From Bizionia paragorgiae (GTDB lineage Bacteria; Bacteroidota; Bacteroidia; Flavobacteriales; Flavobacteriaceae): DNA of 64,000 bases. The notes under the pieces were generated by a model. That model saw only the letters and a list, made by a program, of their open reading frames with translations, did not search any database and was not told the origin of the DNA. Of this stretch, positions 55,207 to 62,173 are shown piece after piece. Made by a program: the position numbers and the translations under genes. Where the stretch lies: positions 1 to 64,000 of the forward strand of contig NZ_FNQK01000003.1 of assembly GCF_900107625.1 (NCBI RefSeq), in the 5' to 3' direction. Each line of letters starts with the position of its first letter. Positions within the stretch are counted from its first letter, which is position 1.

Positions 55207-55618
55207 TATGAAAAAATTATTTAGATTGTAAAAATAAGAATGACAAATTTTAAGAAAGACAAAAAGCTAATTCATTTTATAGATTTTGTTTACATAAGCC
55301 ATTGCAACCCATTCCCCTGCATTCCGTAAAAAACTCCATTACGGTAAATGCGCTTCATTAAAAAAAATCTTGGACACAACTCCAAAGCTTCCGATTTCCA
55401 TTCCACTTGCCCGCCTATTCCGGAAAAAAAAGGGAAGCGGTCAAACTCCATTCCCAATCTCCGACTTTGAAGTTAAGTCCGCTTTACATCCTACACAATA
55501 TGTATAATCCGATTTGAAAAATATTTGCACATTAGCGTTCATAGCACAAACACCATTTTATCATTTAAATAAAAATAAATACTGTTCTTGGAACGCCTGG
55601 GTAATTATTCACCATTTT
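55207..55618. other. Non-coding stretch with repeat unit A
   Basis: No gene is seen. The central part is the first copy of a diverged repeat of about 200 bp; the flanks are AT-rich. Confidence 0.6.
55308..55495 (+). repeat. Diverged long repeat, unit A
   Basis: This unit shares ATTCCCCTGCATTCCG, TCTTGGACA, CTCCAAAG, TTCCATTCCACTTG, AAAAAAAAGGGAAGCGG and AAGTTAAGTCCGCTTTA with unit B (56454-56660), and its first half with unit C (56690-56870). All are in the same orientation. Units A and B flank the broken transporter gene. Confidence 0.75.
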
Positions 55619-56337
55619 TTACGATGTCCAAATCATTTGTATTCCTGTAATAATCAATAGTATTTCAACGAGGAATATAAATTTATCCCTACTTATCTTT
55701 TCGATGATTTTTCTTCCCGACCAACTTCCCAAAATCATTGCTGCGCCAATAAATAATCCATAATAAAGTTCTTCTTTTCCGATTAGTGCATATTTGCTGT
55801 AAACGACTGTTTTGGTCAAGTGCATTGTTAACGCTGTAAATGCTTCACTTGCAACATAGGCAGTCGCTGTCAGGTCAAGACCAAGGAAAAATGCTGCTCC
55901 AATCGGTCCGGCACTCCCAATTAGTCCAGACAAAAATCCTGTCAGCCCTCCACCTATTAACATTCCTTTTTCGCCCAGAACTATTTTTTTAATTTTAAGC
56001 CTTCGATACCCCACTAATAAAATCAAAACAACGCCGATGCCAATTTTTATGATTTTACTGTTGATGTCCGTAAATAAATAACTTCCAAGAATGGTCAAAG
56101 GAAGAGCGGCTAAAAGAAAGTATATAATCGGTCTCCATTTTAATTCATATCTGCCAAACCAAACTCGGGAAGCATTACCAAAAATTGAAGCTATTGTCAA
56201 AATTGGACTGCTGTTTGCAGTCCAACAATATTTATAACAAAAGGCAATATAATTAATGCTCCACCAAAACCCGCAGCTCCTGATACAGTTGCAGCAATAT
56301 AACTGATGACGAATAATATTATAAGTTCTGTTATCAC
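55619..56337 (-). pseudogene. TSUP (TauE/SafE) family transporter, frameshifted
   Basis: The intact part (55619-56200) encodes 193 residues with about six helices: GLTGFLSGLIGSAGPIGAAFFLGL is typical of TSUP exporters. The missing N-terminal helix is present upstream in another frame, from a GTG at 56337 (LIILFVISYIAATVSGAAGFGGALIILP shortened here: VSGAAGFGGALIILP). The frames break at about 56203-56207, consistent with loss of one C from a CCC on the minus strand. A sequencing error would look the same. Confidence 0.75.
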
Positions 56338-56453
56338 TAATTTTATTTATAGACCTGATTTTTCAGAGTTTAACACATTAATTTTATCAACTCAAAAATA
56401 CATTTTTAACTGCAAGCATCTAATAAACAGGTGTCTATTTCAAGTACAATCCC

Positions 56454-56660
56454 ACTCAGCCGATTCCCTTGCTTACGATAGCTATCGGAACCGCTGAAAA
56501 AGCTTCATTTCGGGAAAAGAGCTTCCCTATAAAGGTCTTGGACAAAACTCCAAAGATTCCAATTCCATTCCACTTGACCACTTCCTGAAAAAAAAGGGAA
56601 GCGGACAAACTCTATTCCATCTCCATTTTCGAAGTTAAGTCCGCTTTAAATCCTGCAAAG
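56454..56660 (+). repeat. Diverged long repeat, unit B
   Basis: It matches unit A over most of its length, with GAAAAAAAAGGGAAGCGG and GAAGTTAAGTCCGCTTTA nearly identical. Near its left end a palindrome (CGATAGCTATCG, 56476-56487) replaces part of the sequence seen in units A and C. Confidence 0.75.
56476..56487. repeat. Palindrome CGATAGCTATCG in unit B
   Basis: This perfect 12-bp palindrome is the core of the longer one in unit C. Confidence 0.6.
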
Positions 56661-56689
56661 AATCATATACAGCTTTTAAATCCCGTTCA

Positions 56690-56870
56690 GCACATTCCCC
56701 TGCATTCCGCGAAAAGCTACATTGCGGGAAAAGAGCTTCACTGCAAATATCTTGGACACAATACCCAATTTCTACTTTCCATTCCGCTAACCCGGTCCGT
56801 CCCGATAGCTATCGGGACTGGAACGGGACACTTCATTCCCAATCCGAAATTGTGAACGGAGTCCGCCAAA
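56690..56870 (+). repeat. Diverged long repeat, unit C
   Basis: It shares the first half with units A and B (ATTCCCCTGCATTCCGC, CGGGAAAAGAGCTTC, TCTTGGACAC) and CATTCCCAATC later. Its middle is occupied by a palindrome (56800-56817) where A and B have the A-rich block. Confidence 0.65.
56800..56817. repeat. Palindrome TCCCGATAGCTATCGGGA in unit C
   Basis: A perfect 18-bp palindrome, extended on both sides by imperfect pairing (GGTCCG ... CTGGAAC). A variant is at 58524-58541. Confidence 0.75.
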
Positions 56871-57107
56871 TCGGAATTCCATTTAATCATTTGGTGCCAC
56901 TTCCTATGTTTTCGTACTTCACAAAAGTCTTTAAACCTCCATCCGCACCCTCGCCGTTATACCCTTTTATTGCCAGCAAAATACCAACATTTGGAAGTTG
57001 AACGGACTGCATAAACCGCTACGCTGCGCTTCACTTTTTATAAGTCCTTATCAATTCCAAATATTGAAAATGTATCAGCAACAAAAAAAGGTAACAGCGA
57101 GGGCGCT

Positions 57108-57275
57108 ATGGGAAGTAAATCTAAAATGAATCTTATGAAATCTTACAAAAACATCAAAAAGGAAGCGGCACCGAAAAAAACAAAAAAGGAAAACGCTCAA
57201 GATATAATAAGTAAATCACTTCAAAAAAATATAACAATAAACTGTCTGAATAGTTCAGATAGCAATTTTAATTAA
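57108..57275 (+). CDS. Possible small Lys-rich protein upstream of ssb
   Basis: A 55-codon frame starts MGSKSKMNLMKSYKNIKK and ends SSDSNFN. Composition is very Lys/Asn-rich, which AT-rich non-coding DNA can also give, and its end overlaps a dyad that looks regulatory. It may be spurious. Confidence 0.3.
   Translation: MGSKSKMNLMKSYKNIKKEAAPKKTKKENAQDIISKSLQKNITINCLNSSDSNFN
57242..57262. promoter_or_regulatory. Dyad TCTGAA-TAG-TTCAGA upstream of ssb
   Basis: Perfect 6-bp arms (57245-57250, 57254-57259), extendable to 57242-57262 with one wobble. It lies 30 nt before the ssb ATG and may be an operator or a leader hairpin. Confidence 0.4.
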
Positions 57276-57292
57276 TTCTTAAATATTTTATT

Positions 57293-57637
57293 ATGAGCAC
57301 TTTAAAAAATCACGTACAGTTAATCGGAAACGTTGGACAAGAGCCAACCATTACAAACCTTGAAAGCGGTAAAAAAGTAGCCCGTTTTTCACTCGCAACA
57401 AACGAATATTACAAGGATGCCAAAGGCAAAAAGCAAACAGAAACCAATTGGCATACGGTTGTAGCTTGGGGCAAGACTGCAGAAATCGTTGAGAAATTTG
57501 TCGAAAAAGGCAAAGAAGTTGGAATATCGGGAAAACTAAAAACTCGAAGCTATACAACTGATGATAACGAACAACGCTATGTAACGGAAGTTGTAGCCGA
57601 TGAAATCCTATTACTCGGAAGCAAAAACGACAAGTAA
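57293..57637 (+). CDS. ssb: Single-stranded DNA-binding protein of a mobile element
   Basis: The OB-fold of SSB is clear: MSTLKNHVQLIGNVGQEP, ARFSLATNEYY, TNWHTVVAWGKTAEIVEKFVEKG. At 114 residues it lacks the flexible linker and the acidic C-terminal tip; it ends GSKNDK. This short form is typical for conjugative and mobilizable elements of Bacteroidota. A terminator follows. Confidence 0.92.
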   Translation: MSTLKNHVQLIGNVGQEPTITNLESGKKVARFSLATNEYYKDAKGKKQTETNWHTVVAWGKTAEIVEKFVEKGKEVGISGKLKTRSYTTDDNEQRYVTEVVADEILLLGSKNDK

Positions 57638-57648
57638 TCATAAAAATC

Positions 57649-57694
57649 CAAGAGGGCACAGATACCAGTTTTCAATTAGTTCGTGCCCTCTTTT
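57649..57694 (+). terminator. Terminator of ssb
   Basis: Arms AGAGGGCAC (57651-57659) and GTGCCCTCT (57683-57691) enclose 23 nt and are followed by TTT. Confidence 0.8.
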
Positions 57695-57722
57695 AATTAT
57701 TCACTTATAAAATAAATGAACA

Positions 57723-58103
57723 ATGAAAGCACAAGTTAACGAAATCAAAGAAGGATTGCAACATTTTCACGGAACGGAAATGTTTTATCAAATCCCATTA
57801 TTAAGAACACGTTTTACGGACGGACTAAAATATCTTGCTAATGTGGCAGATTGTTTTTGGCTCATTACGGACACTTCTGTAATTGCAAAAAGTCTAATGA
57901 ACCGAAGTGAGTTTATCACAATAGACTTTAAAAGATTATCCGAAGATGAACAGGATTATACAGGATACGAAGCTGAAATTATATACACCGATGGCAATGA
58001 TATTGTTTTAGAAAAGCACGGGTATAGAGTGACTGATTTTCCACTCGATGAATTGCGGTTATTTTTTGTAAATAATACGCTGATGTTGCCAAGTGAATAT
58101 TAA
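57723..58103 (+). CDS. DUF6876-like mobile-element protein
   Basis: The 126-residue protein has QHFHGTEMFYQIPL, FTDGLKYLANVADCFWLI, YRVTDFPLDELRLFFVNNTLMLPSEY. I recall this pattern as DUF6876, a family common beside ssb and mobilization genes of Bacteroidota. The function is unknown. Confidence 0.72.
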   Translation: MKAQVNEIKEGLQHFHGTEMFYQIPLLRTRFTDGLKYLANVADCFWLITDTSVIAKSLMNRSEFITIDFKRLSEDEQDYTGYEAEIIYTDGNDIVLEKHGYRVTDFPLDELRLFFVNNTLMLPSEY

Positions 58104-58114
58104 TATCTAAAGCT

Positions 58115-58312
58115 ATGGTATATCTCAATTTTACGGATCTGAGCGAAGAAGCTCAAAACCGGCTTTTAGAAGATTCTAAAAAGGATGTGAAACGAAAATT
58201 TGGCGATAGTATTCGGCAATACGTAAGAGAAAATTATACCTGTTTTGAAACGATGGTAGAGGAGGAAGCATTACGAAATTTATATTCCTATACTTTCATA
58301 TTCAACATCTAA
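58115..58312 (+). CDS. Small hypothetical protein of the mobilization module
   Basis: The 65-residue product starts MVYLNFTDLSEEAQNRLLED. It begins 11 bp after the DUF6876 gene and is followed by a terminator, so the two form an operon. No function is recognised. Confidence 0.65.
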   Translation: MVYLNFTDLSEEAQNRLLEDSKKDVKRKFGDSIRQYVRENYTCFETMVEEEALRNLYSYTFIFNI

Positions 58313-58331
58313 TTTTCTAAACTTAATAATT

Positions 58332-58362
58332 AAAGCACCTCTAAATCTTGGAGGTGTTTTTC
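58332..58362 (+). terminator. Terminator after the DUF6876 operon
   Basis: Arms AAGCACCTC and GAGGTGTTT enclose about 9 nt and are followed by T residues. Confidence 0.8.
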
Positions 58363-58523
58363 TGTTAGATTAATTCCAATTCAAATAAAAAATCGTATCT
58401 TTAGTTCGCTGAAATTCAGCATTCAATTTTACGTAGGGTTATCCATTTTTCGACTTTCGCCGATAACCGTACCCATCGAAAAATAACATATCGGAAATTT
58501 ATTTTCCTAAAATGGCAATTGGC

Positions 58524-58541
58524 TCCCGATAGTTATCGGGA
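58524..58541. repeat. Palindrome TCCCGATAGTTATCGGGA
   Basis: Arms TCCCGATA and TATCGGGA with a GT centre; outer bases GGC...GCC extend the hairpin. It is a variant of the palindrome in unit C. Confidence 0.7.
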
Positions 58542-58654
58542 TAGCCAGATTGTACGAAATTTTTGTTCGCCTGTGGCGAACGAAAAGGAGTAGCAAGAGG
58601 GTAACACGCTGCGCGATGTTTCGGATTCCTTTTCGTTTTCAAATAGCTGATTAC

Positions 58655-58747
58655 CAGCGATTTGAATATACTTTAATTTCCTGACAATCAGCGATTTGCG
58701 ACAAACGGGCTGTAAACGCCCAATTTTAGGGAAGATTTTGCGACAAA
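58655..58747 (+). repeat. Direct repeats in the candidate oriT
   Basis: CAGCGATTTG occurs at 58655 and 58689 (34 bp apart) and TTTGCGACAAA at 58695 and 58737 (42 bp apart), with a hairpin between. They may be binding sites for the accessory protein or the relaxase. Confidence 0.6.
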
Positions 58748-58757
58748 TCGGCGAAAT

Positions 58758-59138
58758 ATGGACTCATTTATTGGAATTAGATTTAAAAAGGAAACTGCGA
58801 AGCGTTTCCAAACTTTTTCACGCACTTACTTTAAATCGCACACCGAGGCGATGGCTACGATGCTCGATTTTTTCTTCTACAACGAAATATCGCCAAAGGA
58901 AAAATTAGGACCAACAGGGCGAACCATCGAAGCAAAACTTCTCAAAAGAATAAATGCCGTTATCGCCATAATGCGAGATGTAGAAAAGACACAAACCAAA
59001 CCCACGGTGGCGATGATTCAATCCCTTTTTGAAATGGAAGAACCTGCAAAAAAACCTTTGATTGTTGAAAAGAAATATGCCGAAGAAAAGAAGGAAGTCC
59101 GCTTTCGCGAAAAGCAGAATCCGAATAATCAGCTATAA
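58758..59138 (+). CDS. BfmA/BtgA-type mobilization accessory protein
   Basis: This 126-residue protein has a ribbon-helix-helix-like start (MDSFIGIRFKKETAKRFQTF, HTEAMATMLDFF) and a helical, charged C-terminus. Such proteins bind oriT and help the relaxase. It starts 11 nt after the second TTTGCGACAAA repeat and precedes the relaxase by 11 bp. Confidence 0.82.
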   Translation: MDSFIGIRFKKETAKRFQTFSRTYFKSHTEAMATMLDFFFYNEISPKEKLGPTGRTIEAKLLKRINAVIAIMRDVEKTQTKPTVAMIQSLFEMEEPAKKPLIVEKKYAEEKKEVRFREKQNPNNQL

Positions 59139-59149
59139 ATATTTGAACT

Positions 59150-60181
59150 ATGTATATCACAATCACAGCTCAAAAAATGGGCGGTAATTATAGCCAAAGT
59201 TCAGCGGATTTTGTAGGCTATTTAGAGAAAGAAAATGAAGGTTTAGAACAACCAGATATAGAACACTTTTTCAACCAATATGGCGACGAGATTTCAGCTG
59301 AAGAAGTGGTCAAAGAAATTGATGGAAACACGGCAAAATTGAAAAAGAAAGAGCCCAAGTTTTATTCGATTACAGTCAGCCCATCAAAGTATGAATTACG
59401 AAAACTTCAGAACAATAGTCAAGATTTAAAAACTTACACTCGTGAGCTGATGAAAGATTATGTTGCCAGTTTCAATCGTGAAATCAATGGACGACCTATA
59501 TCAATAGACGACATAAAATACTACGCCAAAATTGAGCATCAAAGAACTTTCAAGGGGACGGACTTTCAGATAAAAGAGAACCAACCTTTCGCCACAAAAA
59601 TACTTCAGCTCAAAACGGATATCCGAAATGTTCAAGAAGGACGAGCTGAAGGGAATATCAAGAAAATGGAAAAGGAAATTGCCAAATTAGAACGACAAGC
59701 ACCACATCAACAAAACGGAAAACGAATTGTCCAGGGAATGGCGAAAGATGGAAACCAAAGTCATATCCATATTATCGTGAGCAGAAAGGATGCCTCAAAT
59801 TCTGTAAGTCTTTCGCCAGGAAGTAAACACAAAGCTTCTGAAGTTGAAATGCACGGAAAAAAAGTAAAACGAGGTTTTGATAGAGATGCATTTTTCGCGA
59901 AAGCGGAAAAAACTTTTGATAAGACGTTTGGATATAAGCGCAATTACGCAGAGACCTACAAAGCTAAAAAGACCTTTGTAAAGAATCCAAACCTATATTT
60001 TTCCGCTTTGATGAAATTACCTGCCAATGAAAAAGCATTGGCTTTTAAAATTATAAGCAAATCAGGATTGCCCATAGTGCCGAGTATTCCAGTAAGTCAG
60101 GCACAAATAGCACTTCGGGTCTTTAAGCGATTGAGACGTGGCGCAGAAGTGGCCATAAAATCAAGTTCAATAGGAATCTAA
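59150..60181 (+). CDS. Relaxase of the DUF5712/MobB type
   Basis: The 343-residue protein begins MYITITAQKMGGNYSQSS and has FVGYLEKENEGL, KKKEPKFYSITVSPSKYEL and the histidine motif SHIHIIVSRKD (His205, His207), the likely metal site of the nickase. The C-terminus is basic. It would nick oriT and pilot the strand for transfer by a helper conjugation system, since no type IV secretion channel genes are in the window. The catalytic Tyr was not assigned. Confidence 0.82.
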   Translation: MYITITAQKMGGNYSQSSADFVGYLEKENEGLEQPDIEHFFNQYGDEISAEEVVKEIDGNTAKLKKKEPKFYSITVSPSKYELRKLQNNSQDLKTYTRELMKDYVASFNREINGRPISIDDIKYYAKIEHQRTFKGTDFQIKENQPFATKILQLKTDIRNVQEGRAEGNIKKMEKEIAKLERQAPHQQNGKRIVQGMAKDGNQSHIHIIVSRKDASNSVSLSPGSKHKASEVEMHGKKVKRGFDRDAFFAKAEKTFDKTFGYKRNYAETYKAKKTFVKNPNLYFSALMKLPANEKALAFKIISKSGLPIVPSIPVSQAQIALRVFKRLRRGAEVAIKSSSIGI

Positions 60182-60186
60182 CGAGT

Positions 60187-61767
60187 ATGCAGATAGACAA
60201 TCTCATAATGACACTTTCAATTATTGGTTTGGCCAGTACCGTTTTCTATGGAATGTTTCGAGTATCAAAATATGCGTTTGTATTGAATAGCATATTGCTT
60301 TCAGTCCTCGTGCTCTATTTGTCCGAAGGAAATGAATTGATATTTATATTACTTTATTTGGTTTGTCCGCTAATGCTAATTAATACAGGACTGTATGTTT
60401 TTCTTCATAAAACCGAAAGCCCGAAAAATGGCGATAGCAAATACCAAGTAAACTTTGCGACCACCAAAGGAAATTTCAAATTAGATAATATTAAACGTGG
60501 TGCATCCATCATCGGTTCTGCAGGAAGTGGTAAGACCGAAAGCGTTGTCTATGGATTTCTAAAGCATTTTGAAAAAGAAGGTTTCTGCGGAATTATTCAC
60601 GACTATAAAGATTTTGAACTGACAGAAATGGCATATCCGCTTTACAAGGATAGTGATATCCTATTTAAGGTCATTTCCTTTGATAAAATCATCCATAGGG
60701 TAAATCCTATTGCGCCACGTTATTTAGAGAACGAGGAAAGCGTAAACGAGGTTTCGAGGGTGTTAATTGAAAACCTATTAGAGCAAAGAGAAAGTGGAAC
60801 AACTGGCACGACAAAATTCTTTAATGATGCTGCGGAAGGGTTGATTGGTGGTTTGATTTGGAAACTGAAAACGGATTATCCCAAATTTTGCACGTTGCCA
60901 CATTTAATTGCGGTTTATCAATTTCTTGATACGAATAGCCTAATCCAATTTCTGGAAACCAATACGACATCAAGGGCAATGGCAGATGCCTTTATAAGTG
61001 GCAAAGATTCTGAAAGACAGACCGCAGGTGTTAAAAGTACATTGGCAAATGCGTTGAAAAGAATTAGTACACAACGTATTTTTATGACACTATCCGCAGA
61101 TGAAGTGCCACTCAATATAAATGATTCTAAAAATCCTTGTGTTATTTCGATTGTTAATAATCCAAAATTTGAGACTTCGTATTCGCCTGTAATCGCAACA
61201 ATTATTCATACAATTACAAAACAAATGAGTGTTCGGAATAGTGAGCCTTCGTTTTTATTAATGGAAGAAGCGCCAACCATTAGGTTATTGAATATGCATC
61301 GTATTCCGGCAACTTTACGGAGTTATAATATCTCTACTATTTATGTTATGCAGGATAAAATTCAGAATGATATGATGTATGGAGATAAGGCAAGCAAAGC
61401 GATATTGAGTAATCTATCTTATCAATTCTTTGGAAAGGTCAACGATCCTGATACTGCAAAATATTACGAACGTTTTTTTGAAATTATTAAAGATCCAACC
61501 AAAAGTATTAGTCGTGGACATAATTTAGATTTTGATACACGAATTACAACTGGAGAAAAGGAAATTCCTAAAATTAGGGCAGATGTGTTTTTTAGATTAA
61601 AACAAGGAGAGTTTATCGCGTATGCTGATGGGAAGGATAAGAAAGTTCAATTTAAATTGGCAGATATTCAAAGAGCGTTACCAAAGGAATCAAAGCAGTT
61701 TTCTCAGGCTGATTTAGCGGCTAATTTTGAACGGGTTTATGAGGAGGCAAAGTCCTTATTTAGTTAA
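60187..61767 (+). CDS. VirD4/TraG-like type IV coupling protein
   Basis: Two N-terminal membrane helices (about residues 5-60) are followed by an ATPase domain. Walker A is GSAGSGKTESVV (Lys116) and Walker B is SFLLMEEAP. It carries the relaxase-DNA complex to the transfer channel. It starts 5 bp after the relaxase. At 526 residues it is shorter than many TraG proteins but complete. Confidence 0.88.
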   Translation: MQIDNLIMTLSIIGLASTVFYGMFRVSKYAFVLNSILLSVLVLYLSEGNELIFILLYLVCPLMLINTGLYVFLHKTESPKNGDSKYQVNFATTKGNFKLDNIKRGASIIGSAGSGKTESVVYGFLKHFEKEGFCGIIHDYKDFELTEMAYPLYKDSDILFKVISFDKIIHRVNPIAPRYLENEESVNEVSRVLIENLLEQRESGTTGTTKFFNDAAEGLIGGLIWKLKTDYPKFCTLPHLIAVYQFLDTNSLIQFLETNTTSRAMADAFISGKDSERQTAGVKSTLANALKRISTQRIFMTLSADEVPLNINDSKNPCVISIVNNPKFETSYSPVIATIIHTITKQMSVRNSEPSFLLMEEAPTIRLLNMHRIPATLRSYNISTIYVMQDKIQNDMMYGDKASKAILSNLSYQFFGKVNDPDTAKYYERFFEIIKDPTKSISRGHNLDFDTRITTGEKEIPKIRADVFFRLKQGEFIAYADGKDKKVQFKLADIQRALPKESKQFSQADLAANFERVYEEAKSLFS

Positions 61768-61883
61768 GAAGTCTAGTTAAATCCCTAGCGATAAAATTTA
61801 TTGACCAAAACAAAAACTATTCCCAAATATATTCCTTAAATTGTCCAAAATTTGTCAAGTCTTTTAATGAAAACTACCTGATT

Positions 61884-62156
61884 ATGATAGGCGAACACAT
61901 ACGAGCACTTAGAGAGTCTAACGATGTTTTGTTGCGGCAATTAGCAGCTCAATTGGAAATAGACCAAGCAATGTTAAGTAAAATGGAACGCAGTGAGCGT
62001 TCATTTAAAAGAGAACATATAGATGTTTTAGCAAAAATTTTTAAGCAACCAAAAAAAGATTTACTTACGATGTGGTTAGCAGATAAAATTTTGAAAACAG
62101 CTAAAAGTGAGAAGTTTACAAAAGAAGCTTTAAGGCTTGCAATCGATAATGTATAA
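61884..62156 (+). CDS. XRE-family transcriptional regulator
   Basis: The 90-residue protein has a helix-turn-helix: MIGEHIRALRESNDVLLRQLAAQLEIDQAMLSKMER shortened here to LLRQLAAQLEIDQAMLSK, followed by a helical tail (LTMWLADKILKTAK). This type commonly controls restriction or other defense genes in Bacteroidota. It ends 17 bp before the helicase start, so an operon is likely. Confidence 0.85.
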   Translation: MIGEHIRALRESNDVLLRQLAAQLEIDQAMLSKMERSERSFKREHIDVLAKIFKQPKKDLLTMWLADKILKTAKSEKFTKEALRLAIDNV

Positions 62157-62173
62157 AGATTAGATATAATAAT

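Larger units (their letters stand above)
56338..57107. other. Non-coding stretch with repeat units B and C
   Basis: No gene is seen in about 770 bp. It holds two copies of the long repeat and two palindromes, then a GC-richer tail toward ssb. Confidence 0.6.
58363..58757. other. Candidate oriT region upstream of the mobilization genes
   Basis: About 395 bp without a gene hold many repeats: the palindrome TCCCGATA-GT-TATCGGGA (58524-58541), the inverted repeat TTCGCC-TGT-GGCGAA near 58567, CAGCGATTTG twice (58655-58664, 58689-58698), TTTGCGACAAA twice (58695-58705, 58737-58747) and the hairpin GGGC-TGTAAAC-GCCC (near 58708). Location just before an accessory protein and a relaxase is where oriT is expected. 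The nick site is unknown. Confidence 0.6.

Noticed and set aside
55300-57000. Possible CRISPR array from the repeated blocks
   Set aside because: Units are about 200 bp, diverged and only three in number, with no regular short repeats or cas genes.
57070-57129. Short frame MYQQQKKVTARALWEVNLK upstream of ssb
   Set aside because: Only 19 codons, no conserved features; more likely part of the leader region.
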